Notes: a model not told the origin generated them from the letters alone. 64,000 nt of DNA from Mycobacterium sp. UM_CSW (GCF_000455205.1 NZ_AUWQ01000031.1:1-64000); one strand, 5' to 3'; numbered from the stretch's first letter, positions 37,928 through 47,732 are shown. Made by a program: numbers and translations.

Positions 37928-38762
37928 GGCCGAGCTTGCCGGCATCGACGTAGGACTGCAGCAACTCGCGCACGTGCTTCGGTAGGTGCGGAAACTCTTC
38001 GGCGTAATGGTTTTCGATGTCGAGCACCACGTCGAGCCCCACCAGGTCCATCATCTGGAACGGCCCGGCGGGCACGCCCCAGTTGACCCGAAACATCCCG
38101 TCGACGTCCTCTGGCCGGGCCACGCCCTCGGCGACCACAGCCAGCGACTCGCGCTTGATGGCCGCCCAGATCCGGTTGAAGATGAAGCCGGTGGACTCCT
38201 TGCGCGCCTCGAAGGGGAAGACGCCGAATTCCGGCAGCACGGCCAGCAGCGTGTCGAGGAGCCCGCGATCGGTCTGACCGTCGGACATCAGGTCGACCGC
38301 GTTGATCTCCGGTGGCATGTAGAAGTGCACGTTGCATAACCGGGTTTTGTCGCGGACCCCGGCCGCCATCAGGCGCGAGGGGTACGACGAGGAATTCGTG
38401 CCGAAGATGGTGTCGGGAGGCGCCGCTTGATCAATCTGGTCCCAAGTCGCGATCTTGATCTCGAGCTTCTCCGGGACGGATTCGATGACGAGCCAGGCGT
38501 CGGCCAATGCCTCCTCGAGCGATCCCGCGCCGGCCGCGCTGCCCACTTCGCCGAAGCCCCGATCGGCCACTACCTTCGGCACCGTCTCGGTCACGTATTG
38601 CACGGCGGCGGCGCGCTGTTCGGCGCGCGGCGCGAAGATCCGAACGGTGCCGCCGCGGGTGGCGAACATGAGCGCGATGCGCCGGCCCAATGTTCCGGCT
38701 CCGATCACCGCGACCGGGCGGTGCTGGATGTCCTCGAACGTGTACGTGTACGAACCACTCAC
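37893..38762 (-). CDS. 3-hydroxyacyl-CoA dehydrogenase-type NAD-binding protein
   Basis: 289 residues from GTG (MSGSYTYTFEDIQHR). NAD motif VIGAGTLGRRIALMFA; catalytic region VIESVPEKLEIK, TNSSSYP, NVHFYMPPEINAVDL where the usual HFFNP is HFYMP; C-terminal helical domain with GFIFNRIW and GPFQMMDLVG. Probably oxidises 3-hydroxyacyl-CoA or reduces acetoacyl-CoA. Convergent overlap with the P-loop kinase gene. No partner hydratase in the immediate neighbourhood. Confidence 0.88.
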   Translation of the reverse strand: MSGSYTYTFEDIQHRPVAVIGAGTLGRRIALMFATRGGTVRIFAPRAEQRAAAVQYVTETVPKVVADRGFGEVGSAAGAGSLEEALADAWLVIESVPEKLEIKIATWDQIDQAAPPDTIFGTNSSSYPSRLMAAGVRDKTRLCNVHFYMPPEINAVDLMSDGQTDRGLLDTLLAVLPEFGVFPFEARKESTGFIFNRIWAAIKRESLAVVAEGVARPEDVDGMFRVNWGVPAGPFQMMDLVGLDVVLDIENHYAEEFPHLPKHVRELLQSYVDAGKLGLKSGEGFYRYS

Positions 38763-38852
38763 ACGAACACACTAAGCCGCGCCCGCACGCGAAGCTCCGT
38801 CGCCGAAACACAAACGATGCGCCGAGGATTGTCGCGCGAAGACAGCCGATTA

Positions 38853-40250
38853 CTACAGCACGATCCCGGCGGCGTTGCCCAGGATGATCTGCTGGCCCCC
38901 GGGCGGCAGGTAGCCGCCGGTCGGCCCGTAGACGCCGTAGATCGGGTCGGTGGGGCCGGCCCCGGCGTAGATGTCGTTGATCCAGCCCGTGGCCAGGGTG
39001 TACACGGCCGCGGTGTTCCCGGGCGGGGAGAACCGGGTCACCAGCTGGGCGACGAAGTCGACGAGGGGATGGCCGCCGATCATCGAATCGACGTGCGAGC
39101 CGTTGACGAGTTCGACCCCGACGAACTGCCCCGGATACAGGCTGATCAGTTGGTTGGTGGTGGCGCCGAACGCGTTCCACGGCTGGGGCGGCGCGGCCAC
39201 CACGTAGTCGGGAATGTGCAACGCCTGCAGGTTGGCCACCGACGTGGCGAAGGCCGAGGAATCCATCGCGACGCCGTCGAACATGATCACGCCGAGGAGG
39301 TGATTGTTGGCGGTGTTGGTCCCGAGGTCGGCGATGTAGTCGCCGGCGGCGATGGTGGCGAGGCCCCCGCCGGCGGAGTGTCCGGTGAGGATGAAGTCCG
39401 CCGGCAGCGTGCCCTGGTAACCGGCGTGGTTGGCGCTGATGTTCAGCGCCGTCTCGCTGCCGAGGAACAGCGAGGCGACGCCCTGCTGCAGCTGCGGGCC
39501 GCCCAGCCAGGCGCCGAACGGCAACGGCAGCGACGGCACGGTGGGCACCACCACGATGCTGTCGGTTTGCTGGGCCAGCTGCATGGCCAGCGGGTCGTAG
39601 AACCACCCGATCGCCCCGAAGCCGTGCTGCAGGTAGATGACGCCGTTGGCGTGCACGGAGCCGTCGGCCTGGGTCGGGAAGTACCAGTGCGCGGGGGCGG
39701 GCAGGCTGAGCTGACCAAGCGGAATTCCGAAGATCGAGGCTTCACCAAGCGGAATCTGCAGGAAGGAGAACCCGGTCTTGACCCCGGTCACCCCGTTGGT
39801 GGTCGGCGCGGTGGTCACCGCCCCGCCGGTGGGCGTCGTGGCGAGCAGCGACTCGGTTTGACCGGTGCCGGTCGCGCTGGCGAACAGCGGGTGCCCGAGC
39901 AGCCGTTCGATGGGCGACAGGACTCCCAGGCTCTCCACCTGTTGCTCCAGCGACTGCAGCGGCGGCACGTTCGCGGCCTCGGATGCCGCATACGCGGCGC
40001 CGGCCGCGCTCAACGCCCGCACGAACTGGGTCTGCAATGCCATCGTCCGCGCGGTCAGCGTCTGAAACTCTTTGGCGCAGCTGCCGAAAACGTTCGCGAC
40101 GGTCGCCGACACCTCGTCGCCGGCCGCGGCGACGATCCCCGTCGTCGGCGGCGCCGCCCCGGCGGCGGCCCCCTTGACCGCCTCCACGATCCCGGTCAGG
40201 TCCTGCGACGCGTCGACGAGGGCCGCGGGCGCTGCGATCACGTACGACAT
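38853..40250 (-). CDS. PE-family protein with C-terminal alpha/beta-hydrolase domain
   Basis: 465 residues. The N terminus MSYVIAAPAALVDASQDLTG is a PE domain (about 1-95) but lacks a clear downstream PPE partner. A linker to about residue 150 leads to an esterase domain with ILTGHSAGGGLATIAAG (Ser nucleophile), VIYLQHGFGAIGWFYDP (oxyanion) and NGSHVDSMIGGHP (His). PE-hydrolases are exported by ESX-type systems. No ESX genes are in the window. Probably a cell-surface or secreted lipase or esterase. Confidence 0.88.
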   Translation of the reverse strand: MSYVIAAPAALVDASQDLTGIVEAVKGAAAGAAPPTTGIVAAAGDEVSATVANVFGSCAKEFQTLTARTMALQTQFVRALSAAGAAYAASEAANVPPLQSLEQQVESLGVLSPIERLLGHPLFASATGTGQTESLLATTPTGGAVTTAPTTNGVTGVKTGFSFLQIPLGEASIFGIPLGQLSLPAPAHWYFPTQADGSVHANGVIYLQHGFGAIGWFYDPLAMQLAQQTDSIVVVPTVPSLPLPFGAWLGGPQLQQGVASLFLGSETALNISANHAGYQGTLPADFILTGHSAGGGLATIAAGDYIADLGTNTANNHLLGVIMFDGVAMDSSAFATSVANLQALHIPDYVVAAPPQPWNAFGATTNQLISLYPGQFVGVELVNGSHVDSMIGGHPLVDFVAQLVTRFSPPGNTAAVYTLATGWINDIYAGAGPTDPIYGVYGPTGGYLPPGGQQIILGNAAGIVL

Positions 40251-40304
40251 CGGTGGCTCCCATCTCCTGCACCGCCAGGCTCAAGATGGTAGCCAGGTCG
40301 CGGC

Positions 40305-41066
40305 CTACAGGAGCTTCATTTGCTCCGACTGCTCTTCGACCGGATCCAGCAGCTGCGGCCCGTTGTTGCGCACGCTGTTGACCAGCGTCGACACCTCGCG
40401 CATGCGGATGTCCCGCACGTCGGGTGGTCGGGTGAGCAGCTCCTCGTCGATGGGGGCGTCCGGGTCCAGCCAGCGGTCCCAGTCGCGTTCGGGCAGCGCC
40501 AGCGGCATGCGGTCGTGGATCTCGGCGAGTTCGCCCGGCGCGTCGGTGGTGATGATCGTGCAGCTCAACAGCGGCGAACCGTCTTTGGCCGGTTTCCAAA
40601 CCGACCACAACCCCGCCATGAACAGCGGCTCGCCGTCTTCGCGGTACATGAAGAACGGCGTCTTGGCCGACTTCTTGCCGGTGCCGTCGGAATTGACGCG
40701 CCACTCGTAGTAGCCGTCCATCGGGATCAGGCAACGCTTCGACTTGGCGCTCGAGCGAAAGGCGGGCGAGCTGGTCACCTTGTCGGCGCGGGCGTTGATC
40801 AGCAGCGGGCCCTTGCCCTCCGGCGCCCCGTCGGGGCCGGCCTTGACCCACGGCGGGATCAGGCCCCAGCGCATCAGCCGGACCCGCCGCGTGGGGTCGT
40901 CGTCGGGCTCGGTGTGCCGGGTGACGACTGTCGCGATGGTCGCGGTCGGGGCCACGTTGTAGTTGGGCTCGCCCGCGCGTTCAGACGCCCCGGTCGCCTC
41001 GTCGATCGCCTTGATCTTCTCGGCCAGCTTGGCCGGATCGGTCGTCACGGCAAAACGTCCGCACAT
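40305..41066 (-). CDS. SRAP-domain protein (YedK/HMCES type)
   Basis: 253 residues from the ATG at 41066; the first residues MCGRF place the catalytic Cys at position 2 after Met removal. Other SRAP residues: [17 protein letters not shown] and EIHDRMP (His). The family forms a thiazolidine DNA-protein crosslink with abasic sites in single-stranded DNA, shielding them from cleavage. Homologue of Rv3226c. Divergent from aroA with 58 bases between. Confidence 0.94.
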   Translation of the reverse strand: MCGRFAVTTDPAKLAEKIKAIDEATGASERAGEPNYNVAPTATIATVVTRHTEPDDDPTRRVRLMRWGLIPPWVKAGPDGAPEGKGPLLINARADKVTSSPAFRSSAKSKRCLIPMDGYYEWRVNSDGTGKKSAKTPFFMYREDGEPLFMAGLWSVWKPAKDGSPLLSCTIITTDAPGELAEIHDRMPLALPERDWDRWLDPDAPIDEELLTRPPDVRDIRMREVSTLVNSVRNNGPQLLDPVEEQSEQMKLL

Positions 41067-41124
41067 AACCTCCATAGTGCTCCGCACCCGATCCCTGAGT
41101 GCCCGGTACGGCAGGATGAAGCAC

Positions 41125-42411
41125 GTGAGCTCATGGACGGCCCCCCAGACGACCGCACCGGTGCACGCGACCGTCACGGTTCCGGGCTCGAAGTCGCAGA
41201 CCAACCGGGCGCTGGTGCTGGCGGGGCTGGCGGCCGCGCAGGGGCAGGGCGCCTCGACCATCACGGGTGCGCTGCGCAGCCGCGACACCGATCTGATGAT
41301 CGGGGCGCTGCGCACCTTGGGCCTGCGCGTCGACGGGCCCGGCTCCGAGCTGACGGTGAGCGGCGCGATCGCCCCGGCGCCCGGCGCGACGGTGGATTGC
41401 GGCCTGGCGGGCACGGTCCTGCGCTTCGTTCCGCCGCTGGCGGCGCTGGCCGATTCGGTCGTCGAGTTCGACGGCGACGAGCAGGCCCGGGCCCGGCCCA
41501 TCGCGCCGCTGCTGGACGCCCTGCGCGGCCTGGGCGTGAAGATCGACGGGAACGGTCTGCCCTTCCGGGTCCACGGCGGCGGGTCCGTCGCGGGCGGCAC
41601 CGTGGCCATCGACGCCTCGGCGTCCTCGCAGTTCGTTTCGGGCCTGCTGTTGTCCGCGGCTTCGTTCACCGACGGCCTGACCGTCCAGCACACCGGGGCG
41701 GCGGTGCCGTCCGCCCCGCACATCGCGATGACGATCGTGATGCTGCGCCAGGCCGGGGTCGACGTCGACGACTCCGTCGCCAACCGATGGCGGGTAGCGG
41801 CCGGCGCGGTCGCGGCCCGGCACTGGGAAGTGGAACCCGACCTGACCAACGCCGTCCCGTTCCTGGCGGCGGCCGTGGTGAGCGGCGGAACGGTGCGCAT
41901 CACCGGCTGGCCGTCGACCAGCGTGCAACCCGCCGGCGACATCCTGAGTGTCCTGGAAAAGATCAATGCCGTGGTGACGCAAACAGATTCGTTTCTCGAG
42001 GTGAGCGGGTCGGCCGATTACGCCGGCTTTGACGTCGACCTGCGCGCGGTCGGGGAGCTGACGCCGTCGGTGGCGGCGCTGGCCGCCCTGGCCACACCGG
42101 GATCGGTGTCACGCCTGTCCGGCATCGCCCATCTGCGCGGCCACGAGACCGACCGGCTGGCCGCGCTGAGCGCCGAGATCAACCGCCTTGGCGGCGACTG
42201 CGCCGAGACGCCCGACGGTCTGGTGATCACCGCGAAACCGCTGCACGCCGGGACCTGGCGCGCCTACGCCGACCACCGGATGGCGATGGCCGGCGCGATC
42301 GTCGGGCTGCGCGTCACCGGGGTGGAGGTGGACGACATCGGCTCGACCGGCAAGACACTGCCGGAGTTCCCACAGCTGTGGGCGCGCATGTTGGAGGGTT
42401 CCGGCGGTTGA
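41125..42411 (+). CDS. aroA: 5-enolpyruvylshikimate-3-phosphate synthase AroA
   Basis: 428 residues from the GTG at 41125; an ATG at 41116 lies almost on top of the ribosome site (CAGGATGA), which favours GTG. Motifs: [17 protein letters not shown] (shikimate-3-phosphate site), [48 protein letters not shown]. It joins phosphoenolpyruvate to shikimate-3-phosphate in aromatic amino acid synthesis. LAGTVLRF is the actinobacterial version of the NAGTATRP glyphosate loop. Homologue of Rv3227. The stop overlaps rsgA. Confidence 0.96.
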   Translation: MSSWTAPQTTAPVHATVTVPGSKSQTNRALVLAGLAAAQGQGASTITGALRSRDTDLMIGALRTLGLRVDGPGSELTVSGAIAPAPGATVDCGLAGTVLRFVPPLAALADSVVEFDGDEQARARPIAPLLDALRGLGVKIDGNGLPFRVHGGGSVAGGTVAIDASASSQFVSGLLLSAASFTDGLTVQHTGAAVPSAPHIAMTIVMLRQAGVDVDDSVANRWRVAAGAVAARHWEVEPDLTNAVPFLAAAVVSGGTVRITGWPSTSVQPAGDILSVLEKINAVVTQTDSFLEVSGSADYAGFDVDLRAVGELTPSVAALAALATPGSVSRLSGIAHLRGHETDRLAALSAEINRLGGDCAETPDGLVITAKPLHAGTWRAYADHRMAMAGAIVGLRVTGVEVDDIGSTGKTLPEFPQLWARMLEGSGG

Positions 42412-43388
42412 AGCCCGGCGACTACGACGAGTCCGACGTCAAGGTCCGCTCCGGCAGGGGCTCGCGACCGCGAACGAAGACCCGTCCGGAGCACGCCGAC
42501 GCCGAGGCCGCGATGGTGGTCAGCGTCGACCGCGGACGCTGGGGGTGCGTGCTGGGCGGCCGGCCCGATCGCCGGGTCACGGCCATGCGGGCGCGCGAGC
42601 TGGGCCGCACCCCGATCGTCGTCGGCGACGACGTCGACCTGGTCGGCGACCTGTCCGGGCGCACGGACACCCTGGCCCGCATCGTGCGCCGCGGCGAGCG
42701 GCGAACGGTGTTGCGGCGCACCGCCGATGACACCGATCCCACCGAACGCGTGGTGGTCGCCAACGCCGACCAGCTGCTGATCGTCGTCGCGCTCGCCGAC
42801 CCGCCGCCGCGCACCGGGCTGGTCGACCGGGCGCTGATCGCCGCCTACGCCGGCGGCCTGACGCCGATCCTGTGTCTGACCAAGACCGACCTCGCCCCGC
42901 CGGGGCCGTTCGCCGAGCAGTTCGTGGACCTGGACCTGACGGTGGTCGCCGCCGGAGTCGACGACCCGCTGCTGGCGGTGGCCGGCCTGATCGCCGGGAA
43001 GATCACCGTGCTACTCGGGCATTCCGGCGTTGGCAAGTCGACGCTGGTGAATCGCCTTGTGCCGGAAGCGGACCGGGCCGTCGGCGAGGTCACCGAGATC
43101 GGCCGGGGCCGGCACACGTCCACCCAGTCGGTCGCCCTGCCGCTGGAAGGCTCCGGCTGGGTGATCGACACGCCGGGGATCCGCTCCTTCGGCCTGGCCC
43201 ACATCCGGCCCGACGACGTGCTGGACGCGTTCTCGGACCTGGCCGAGGCGATCGACGACTGCCCGCGGGGCTGCGGACACATGGGGCCGCCGGCCGACCC
43301 GGAATGCGCACTCGACACCCTGTCCGGGCCGGCGGTGCGCCGCGTGGCCGCGGCCCGCCGGCTGCTCGCGGTGCTCAGGGAGACCTGA
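42408..43388 (+). CDS. rsgA: ribosome small-subunit GTPase RsgA
   Basis: 326 residues from a TTG at 42408 ([18 protein letters not shown]), overlapping the aroA stop (TTGA) and preceded by GGAGGG 9 bases upstream; an ATG at 42378 lies inside aroA and is less likely. Circularly permuted GTPase: CLTKTDLA (G4) precedes [12 protein letters not shown] (G1) and DTPGIRSF (G3), with a C-terminal zinc motif [16 protein letters not shown]. It helps 30S maturation. Homologue of Rv3228. Confidence 0.94.
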   Translation: MKPGDYDESDVKVRSGRGSRPRTKTRPEHADAEAAMVVSVDRGRWGCVLGGRPDRRVTAMRARELGRTPIVVGDDVDLVGDLSGRTDTLARIVRRGERRTVLRRTADDTDPTERVVVANADQLLIVVALADPPPRTGLVDRALIAAYAGGLTPILCLTKTDLAPPGPFAEQFVDLDLTVVAAGVDDPLLAVAGLIAGKITVLLGHSGVGKSTLVNRLVPEADRAVGEVTEIGRGRHTSTQSVALPLEGSGWVIDTPGIRSFGLAHIRPDDVLDAFSDLAEAIDDCPRGCGHMGPPADPECALDTLSGPAVRRVAAARRLLAVLRET

Positions 43389-43413
43389 CGGCCTATCGAG
43401 CGCGCGTGTCTGT

Positions 43414-43428
43414 GCGGCGACACGCCGC
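43414..43428. terminator. GC-rich hairpin after rsgA
   Basis: GCGGCGACACGCCGC is a 6-bp stem with ACA loop, 26 bases after the rsgA stop, facing the convergent hxlR gene. It shares 14 bases exactly with the hairpin at 14548-14561. No U-tract. Confidence 0.4.
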
Positions 43429-43467
43429 GAAAGCCGTACGTTTGCGGACCCTCGCTGCTCGCGATGC

Positions 43468-43941
43468 TCAACCAGACTTAGCCAGCCGCATGCCGAGCTC
43501 GCCCGGCGGCACCAGATGCCCCTCGGCGCAGCGGATTTCGACGCTCACCTCGGCGCCGCAGCCTACGTGCGTGAGTCGCAGCCGGTGACGGCCCGGCAGG
43601 TGCCGGCGGCCCCACTCGAACATCGCCCAGACCACCGGCATGAAATCGACGCCAGCCTGGGTCAGCACGTACTCTTCTCGGGCCCGCTGCCCCGGCTCGC
43701 GGTAGGGCCGCCGCTCCAGCAGGCCCAGCTCGACTAGCTCGGCAAGCCGCGCCGACGTGGCCGCCTTCGTGATGCCGACCCGGCGGGCGAAGTCGTCGAA
43801 CCGGGTGGTGCCGTAATACGCCTCGCGCATGATCAGCATCGCGGACTTGGTGCCGACCACCGCCATGGTCTTCTCGATCGCGCACTCACCGACCGGCGAC
43901 CACTTCTCGCGGTCCGCCAGAGCGCCTTGAAGGAATGTCAT
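43468..43941 (-). CDS. HxlR-family transcriptional regulator
   Basis: 157 residues from the ATG at 43941 (MTFLQGALADREKW), decided by a perfect GGAGGTGA 6 bases upstream; a GTG four codons earlier lies within that ribosome site. Winged helix: CAIEKTMAVVGTKSAMLIMR, then FDDFARRVGITKAATSARLA, then LGLLERRPYREPGQR. The C terminus has CGAEV and RCAEGH cysteines, which could bind a metal. Divergent from the thiolase operon across an intergenic region with inverted repeats. Confidence 0.9.
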   Translation of the reverse strand: MTFLQGALADREKWSPVGECAIEKTMAVVGTKSAMLIMREAYYGTTRFDDFARRVGITKAATSARLAELVELGLLERRPYREPGQRAREEYVLTQAGVDFMPVVWAMFEWGRRHLPGRHRLRLTHVGCGAEVSVEIRCAEGHLVPPGELGMRLAKSG

Positions 43942-43973
43942 GTAGATCACCTCCCAGTCTGGGTTGATTTTAG

Positions 43974-43999
43974 TGTACCCAGATGTTTACCTGGGTACA
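43974..43999. promoter_or_regulatory. inverted repeat between hxlR and thiolase genes
   Basis: TGTACCCAG (43974-43982), eight bases, CTGGGTACA (43991-43999) form a perfect dyad. A further partial GTCTGGGTTG lies at 43957-43966. Typical operator geometry for a dimeric winged-helix repressor; the HxlR protein next door is the natural candidate. Confidence 0.6.
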
Positions 44000-44016
44000 G
44001 CTAGCAATACCTAGCT
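43999..44016. promoter_or_regulatory. second inverted repeat upstream of the thiolase gene
   Basis: AGCTAG-CAATAC-CTAGCT is a perfect 6-6-6 dyad that begins where the first dyad ends. It lies 22 bases before the ATG at 44038, so occupancy would block the start region. Confidence 0.45.
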
Positions 44017-44037
44017 ACTAGGCCTCAAGGAGGAGCC

Positions 44038-45219
44038 ATGGTTCAAGGTCGCGACGCCGTCATCGTCGGTGCGGTACGCACCCCGATCGGCAAGGGCAAG
44101 GCCAGCGGCGCGCTGCACGACGTGCTGCCCGCCGACCTGCTGGCGCACAGCCTGCGCGAACTGGTAGCCCGCACGGGCGTCGACCCGGAGCGCATCGACG
44201 ACGTCATCGCCGGTGCCGTCACCCAGGCGGGCGACCAGGCCGTCAACATCGCGCGCAACGCGCTGCTGGGCGCGGGATTCCCGGAGTCGGTTCCCGGCGT
44301 CACCATCGACCGGCAGTGCGGCAGCAGCCAGCAGGCGATCAGTTTCGCCGCGCAGGGCGTGCTGGCCGGCGCCTACGACCTCGTCGTCGCGGGTGGCGTC
44401 GAGTCGATGAGCCGCGTCCCGATGGGTAGCTCGGTGCTGCCCGGCAGCGACCCGTTCGGTCACGACATGGCGCAGCGCTACCCCGACGAGCTTGTCCCGC
44501 AGGGCATCAGCGCCGAGCTGATCGCCGCGAAGTGGGGCTTCTCGCGCACCCAGCTCGACGAGTTCTCCGCCGGCAGCCACGACAAGGCCGCCCGCGCCAC
44601 CAAGGACGGGCTGTTCGACAACGAGCTGATCCCGATCGCGGGGCTGGCCACCGACGAGATCATCCGGCCTGGCACCACGGTCGAGACGCTGGCCGCCCTG
44701 CAGCCCGCGTTCTACAGCGACGCGATGAACGAGCGCTTCCCGCAGATCAAGTGGGAGATCACGCCCGGTAACTCGTCGCCGCTGTCCGACGGCAGCGCCG
44801 CGGTGTTGATCACCACCAGCGAGGTCGCCAAACAACTCGGACTCCGTCCGCTGGCGCGCATCCACACCACCACCGTGGTGGGCTCCGACCCGCTGTACAT
44901 GCTGACCGGGGTCATCCCGGCTACGGAGAAGGTGCTGCGCCGCGCCGGGCTGACGCTGGCCGACATCGACCTGTTCGAGGTGAACGAGGCCTTCGCGCCC
45001 GTCGTCCTCGCCTGGGCGCACGACACCGGGGCCGACCTGGCCAAGACGAACGTCAACGGCGGCGCCATCGCGATCGGCCACCCGCTCGGGGCCAGCGGCG
45101 CGCGCATCATGACCACCCTGGTCAACGCTCTGGAACAGCGCGGCGGACGCTATGGGCTGCAGACGATGTGCGAGGGCGGCGGCATGGCCAACGCCACCAT
45201 CATCGAGCGGTTGGGCTAA
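44038..45219 (+). CDS. acetyl-CoA C-acyltransferase (thiolase)
   Basis: 393 residues. Catalytic Cys94 in DRQCGSSQQA, His348 in GAIAIGHPLGASGAR, Cys378 in TMCEGGGMA, and NEAFAPV. A biosynthetic or degradative thiolase of the FadA type acting on 3-ketoacyl-CoA; chain-length preference cannot be read. AGGAGG precedes the ATG. First gene of a unit with the NmrA-like and DUF302 genes, opposite an HxlR regulator. No partner FadB gene is adjacent. Confidence 0.94.
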   Translation: MVQGRDAVIVGAVRTPIGKGKASGALHDVLPADLLAHSLRELVARTGVDPERIDDVIAGAVTQAGDQAVNIARNALLGAGFPESVPGVTIDRQCGSSQQAISFAAQGVLAGAYDLVVAGGVESMSRVPMGSSVLPGSDPFGHDMAQRYPDELVPQGISAELIAAKWGFSRTQLDEFSAGSHDKAARATKDGLFDNELIPIAGLATDEIIRPGTTVETLAALQPAFYSDAMNERFPQIKWEITPGNSSPLSDGSAAVLITTSEVAKQLGLRPLARIHTTTVVGSDPLYMLTGVIPATEKVLRRAGLTLADIDLFEVNEAFAPVVLAWAHDTGADLAKTNVNGGAIAIGHPLGASGARIMTTLVNALEQRGGRYGLQTMCEGGGMANATIIERLG

Positions 45220-45227
45220 CCGCGGCC

Positions 45228-46121
45228 ATGACAAGGATCCTGGTGACCACCGCCAATGGTGATACCGGCCGTCCGATGGTCGATTGCCTGCTCGACCTCG
45301 GACTGCCGGTCACGGCGATGGTCCGACGGGACGACGACCGCGCCCAACGCCTCCGCGACGCCGGTGCCGAAGTTGTGGTCGGAGACCAGCTCAATCTCGG
45401 TGACGTGCGCGCAGCACTCGACGGCGTGCAGCGCGCCTACTTCAATTTCCCGGTCGGTGAGGGACTCGTTGAAGCGGCGGTGATGTTCGCCCAGGCGGCC
45501 AGAGAGCAAAACCTCGAGCTGATCGTCAACATGAGCCACATTCAGTCGCGACCGCGGGCCCGGAGCAAGGCCACGCAGAATCACTGGCTTTCCGAGCAGG
45601 TATTCGACTGGTCGGGGATTCCGACGACCAATCTGCGGGTCACGTTCTTCATGGAATGGCTGACTTACATCGCCGCGTTGATCCGCGCCGGCCGCTATGT
45701 CATGCCCTTTGACGCCGACAGTCGCTTTGCTCCAATCGCCGCACGAGACATCGCGTTGACCGCCGCGACCATCTTGAGCGATCCGCACGGGCACGGCAGC
45801 CGGACGTACACCCTGACCGGCCCGGTCGAGTACAGCCACCAGGAACTGGCTGCCGAGGTCGGCCGCGTCCTCGGTCGAGAACTCCCGTTCGAAAGCGTAA
45901 CCGCGACAACATTTCTGGACCTTATCGGGATTCCCGACGACACCGCCAAGCTGAGGCACTTCGAGGCTGTGGCGATCGACCAGCGCGAAGGGCGCCTGGC
46001 CGGCATCAGTGATGCGGCCCTCAAGATCATCGGCCGCCCGCTCACCACGGTCGAGGACTTCGTCAACGACCACCGCTCGGCGTTCGAACAAAACCACGAC
46101 AGGGAGGCCGAACATGTCTGA
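45228..46121 (+). CDS. NmrA-like NAD(P)-binding protein
   Basis: 297 residues from ATG 8 bases after the thiolase stop. Nucleotide fold TRILVTTANGDTGRPMVDCL, which fits the GxxGxxG pattern loosely, then VTAMVRRDDDRAQRL with Arg-rich loop favouring NADP. Atypical SDR lacking the YxxxK catalytic pair, as in NmrA and NAD(P)H-sensing proteins or quinone oxidoreductase QorB. Overlaps the DUF302 gene by 8 bases. Confidence 0.87.
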   Translation: MTRILVTTANGDTGRPMVDCLLDLGLPVTAMVRRDDDRAQRLRDAGAEVVVGDQLNLGDVRAALDGVQRAYFNFPVGEGLVEAAVMFAQAAREQNLELIVNMSHIQSRPRARSKATQNHWLSEQVFDWSGIPTTNLRVTFFMEWLTYIAALIRAGRYVMPFDADSRFAPIAARDIALTAATILSDPHGHGSRTYTLTGPVEYSHQELAAEVGRVLGRELPFESVTATTFLDLIGIPDDTAKLRHFEAVAIDQREGRLAGISDAALKIIGRPLTTVEDFVNDHRSAFEQNHDREAEHV

Positions 46122-46614
46122 GCGCACCGAAATCAAGTTCGACGGCATACGGGTCCGCTACGACAGCGCCAAGGGTTTCGACGAGCTGGTCGCTGCGCTG
46201 CTGGCCGACATCGGCGACAAACCGGTACCGATCAACGAGATCGCCCAGGCGCATGACGACTGGGAATCGTATCGGCAGGACGTCGAACAATACGTCGGGC
46301 CAAGCGGATTCATGCTGTTCGGCTTGTTCGACCACGGCGCATGGACCATCAAGGCCGGCATCGACCGCAAGGTGCTGCGGGTCATCCTCGGCAACCCGCT
46401 GATCGCGATCACGATGCTGCGCCACGACGTGACCGCGGGCTTGTTCGCCCCGGTCGAACTGCTGCTGACCGACGAAGGCGAAGGCAGCAGCCTGACCTAC
46501 GTCAAGCCGTCGTCGCTGATGGTTGTCGAGGAAAATCCCGAATTGCTCAGCGCCGCAGAGGCGCTGGACGCGAAGCTGGACGCCCTGGCCAGCAAGGTGG
46601 CCAACGGCGCGTAG
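46114..46614 (+). CDS. DUF302 family protein
   Basis: 166 residues, MSERTEIKFDGIRVRYD, with GGGAGG upstream. The FGLFDHGAWTIKAGI and LGNPLIAITMLRHDVTAGL stretches fit DUF302, a small alpha/beta fold of unknown activity found near oxidoreductases. Overlaps the NmrA-like gene, so it is third in the thiolase operon. The end is 24 bases from the convergent nitrilase gene. Confidence 0.83.
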   Translation: MSERTEIKFDGIRVRYDSAKGFDELVAALLADIGDKPVPINEIAQAHDDWESYRQDVEQYVGPSGFMLFGLFDHGAWTIKAGIDRKVLRVILGNPLIAITMLRHDVTAGLFAPVELLLTDEGEGSSLTYVKPSSLMVVEENPELLSAAEALDAKLDALASKVANGA

Positions 46615-46638
46615 CGCGCCAGATGGCATGGGCCGCGT

Positions 46639-47610
46639 TCAACGAGTGAACATCTCGCGGACGTAGGGCAGCGTCGTCGACAAGTAGTACTGGTGGCCGG
46701 TCTCGAGGTCACGTTCCCATTGGCGATAAACCGCTTCGGGAAACTCGGCGATCCAGAAGCTGTCCGGTACCGCGTCCGGCTCGTCCGATACGGGACCGAG
46801 CGTGACGTCAGCGGTGATAACGCCTTCGCCTTCTTCGCGAGACATCCGCGCGAGAATGCGGCCGTTACCGTCGACGATTTGAGCCTCGCCCAGGTAGCGA
46901 GACGGGTAGCTCTCGCCCGAAGCAGGCCAGGACTGCCCAACGAACCGTCCCGCGTGCGCGGCGTGAACCACCGGCACCCCAAGCATTCTGGCGAATCGGC
47001 TCGGCGCGGCCTTCATGATTTCGAGGCCGAAATCGGCTGCAGGACCATCCGACTGCCCGCTGTCCTTTCCGCCCCACCATCCCGAACCGCCCACCACGAT
47101 GTCGACCTTTCCCTTCAACCGCGCGGCCGTCCTGGATCGGATGAGCTCCCAACAAAGCGCCGCGCCGATATTGCCTTGCGGCGTGTTCAGAACGCCGTCG
47201 TCGTCCCCTCCGATGTAGTAGCAGTTCTCCCAGAACGTCGGGTCATCCTTGTCGTGTCGGTGGCTACTTCCGTCGGGTAGCGCCAGAACAAAGGTGTTAT
47301 AGACGTGGCCGTCGCGCCACGCCAGGAACGACCCGCCGACAATGGCGTTGCCTTCGCGCGCCAAGTCAGAGAGCAACTGGGCCGGCGACCCGTCGATCGC
47401 CCGAGTCGTCGACGCCATGTGCGGGAAGAACGCATTGCCGGAGGCGAATAGCTCCGGCAGGATGACCAAGTTTGCGCCGCGCTCGAAAGCGACCCGGACG
47501 AGGCGTTGCGCCATAGCCAGGTTGGCGTCGACATCCCCCAATTCGGCGAGCATCTGAATCGCCGCGACACGAATCGTCGGCGACGGGGCGGCCGCAATGT
47601 CGTTCGACAT
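46639..47610 (-). CDS. nitrilase-superfamily carbon-nitrogen hydrolase
   Basis: 323 residues from the ATG at 47610 (MSNDIAAAPSPTIRV). The triad is Glu53 (LPELF), Lys121 (HDKDDPTFWEN) and Cys153 (AALCWEL). The protein is cytoplasmic. Members hydrolyse nitriles, amides or N-carbamoyl compounds; the substrate here is unknown. The WEN after the Lys loop is shared with several aliphatic amidase-like branches. Divergent from the gene at 47733. Confidence 0.92.
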   Translation of the reverse strand: MSNDIAAAPSPTIRVAAIQMLAELGDVDANLAMAQRLVRVAFERGANLVILPELFASGNAFFPHMASTTRAIDGSPAQLLSDLAREGNAIVGGSFLAWRDGHVYNTFVLALPDGSSHRHDKDDPTFWENCYYIGGDDDGVLNTPQGNIGAALCWELIRSRTAARLKGKVDIVVGGSGWWGGKDSGQSDGPAADFGLEIMKAAPSRFARMLGVPVVHAAHAGRFVGQSWPASGESYPSRYLGEAQIVDGNGRILARMSREEGEGVITADVTLGPVSDEPDAVPDSFWIAEFPEAVYRQWERDLETGHQYYLSTTLPYVREMFTR

Positions 47611-47732
47611 CGCCCGGATGATACCCGCACGGCGAGCCTCCGACCAGGAAAAAGACCCGCCGGACGCGCGCATCGCAGGAACTGCGGGTGCGGACGCGAC
47701 GTAGAGTACGTGTGGAGCAAGGGAGCACCGCG

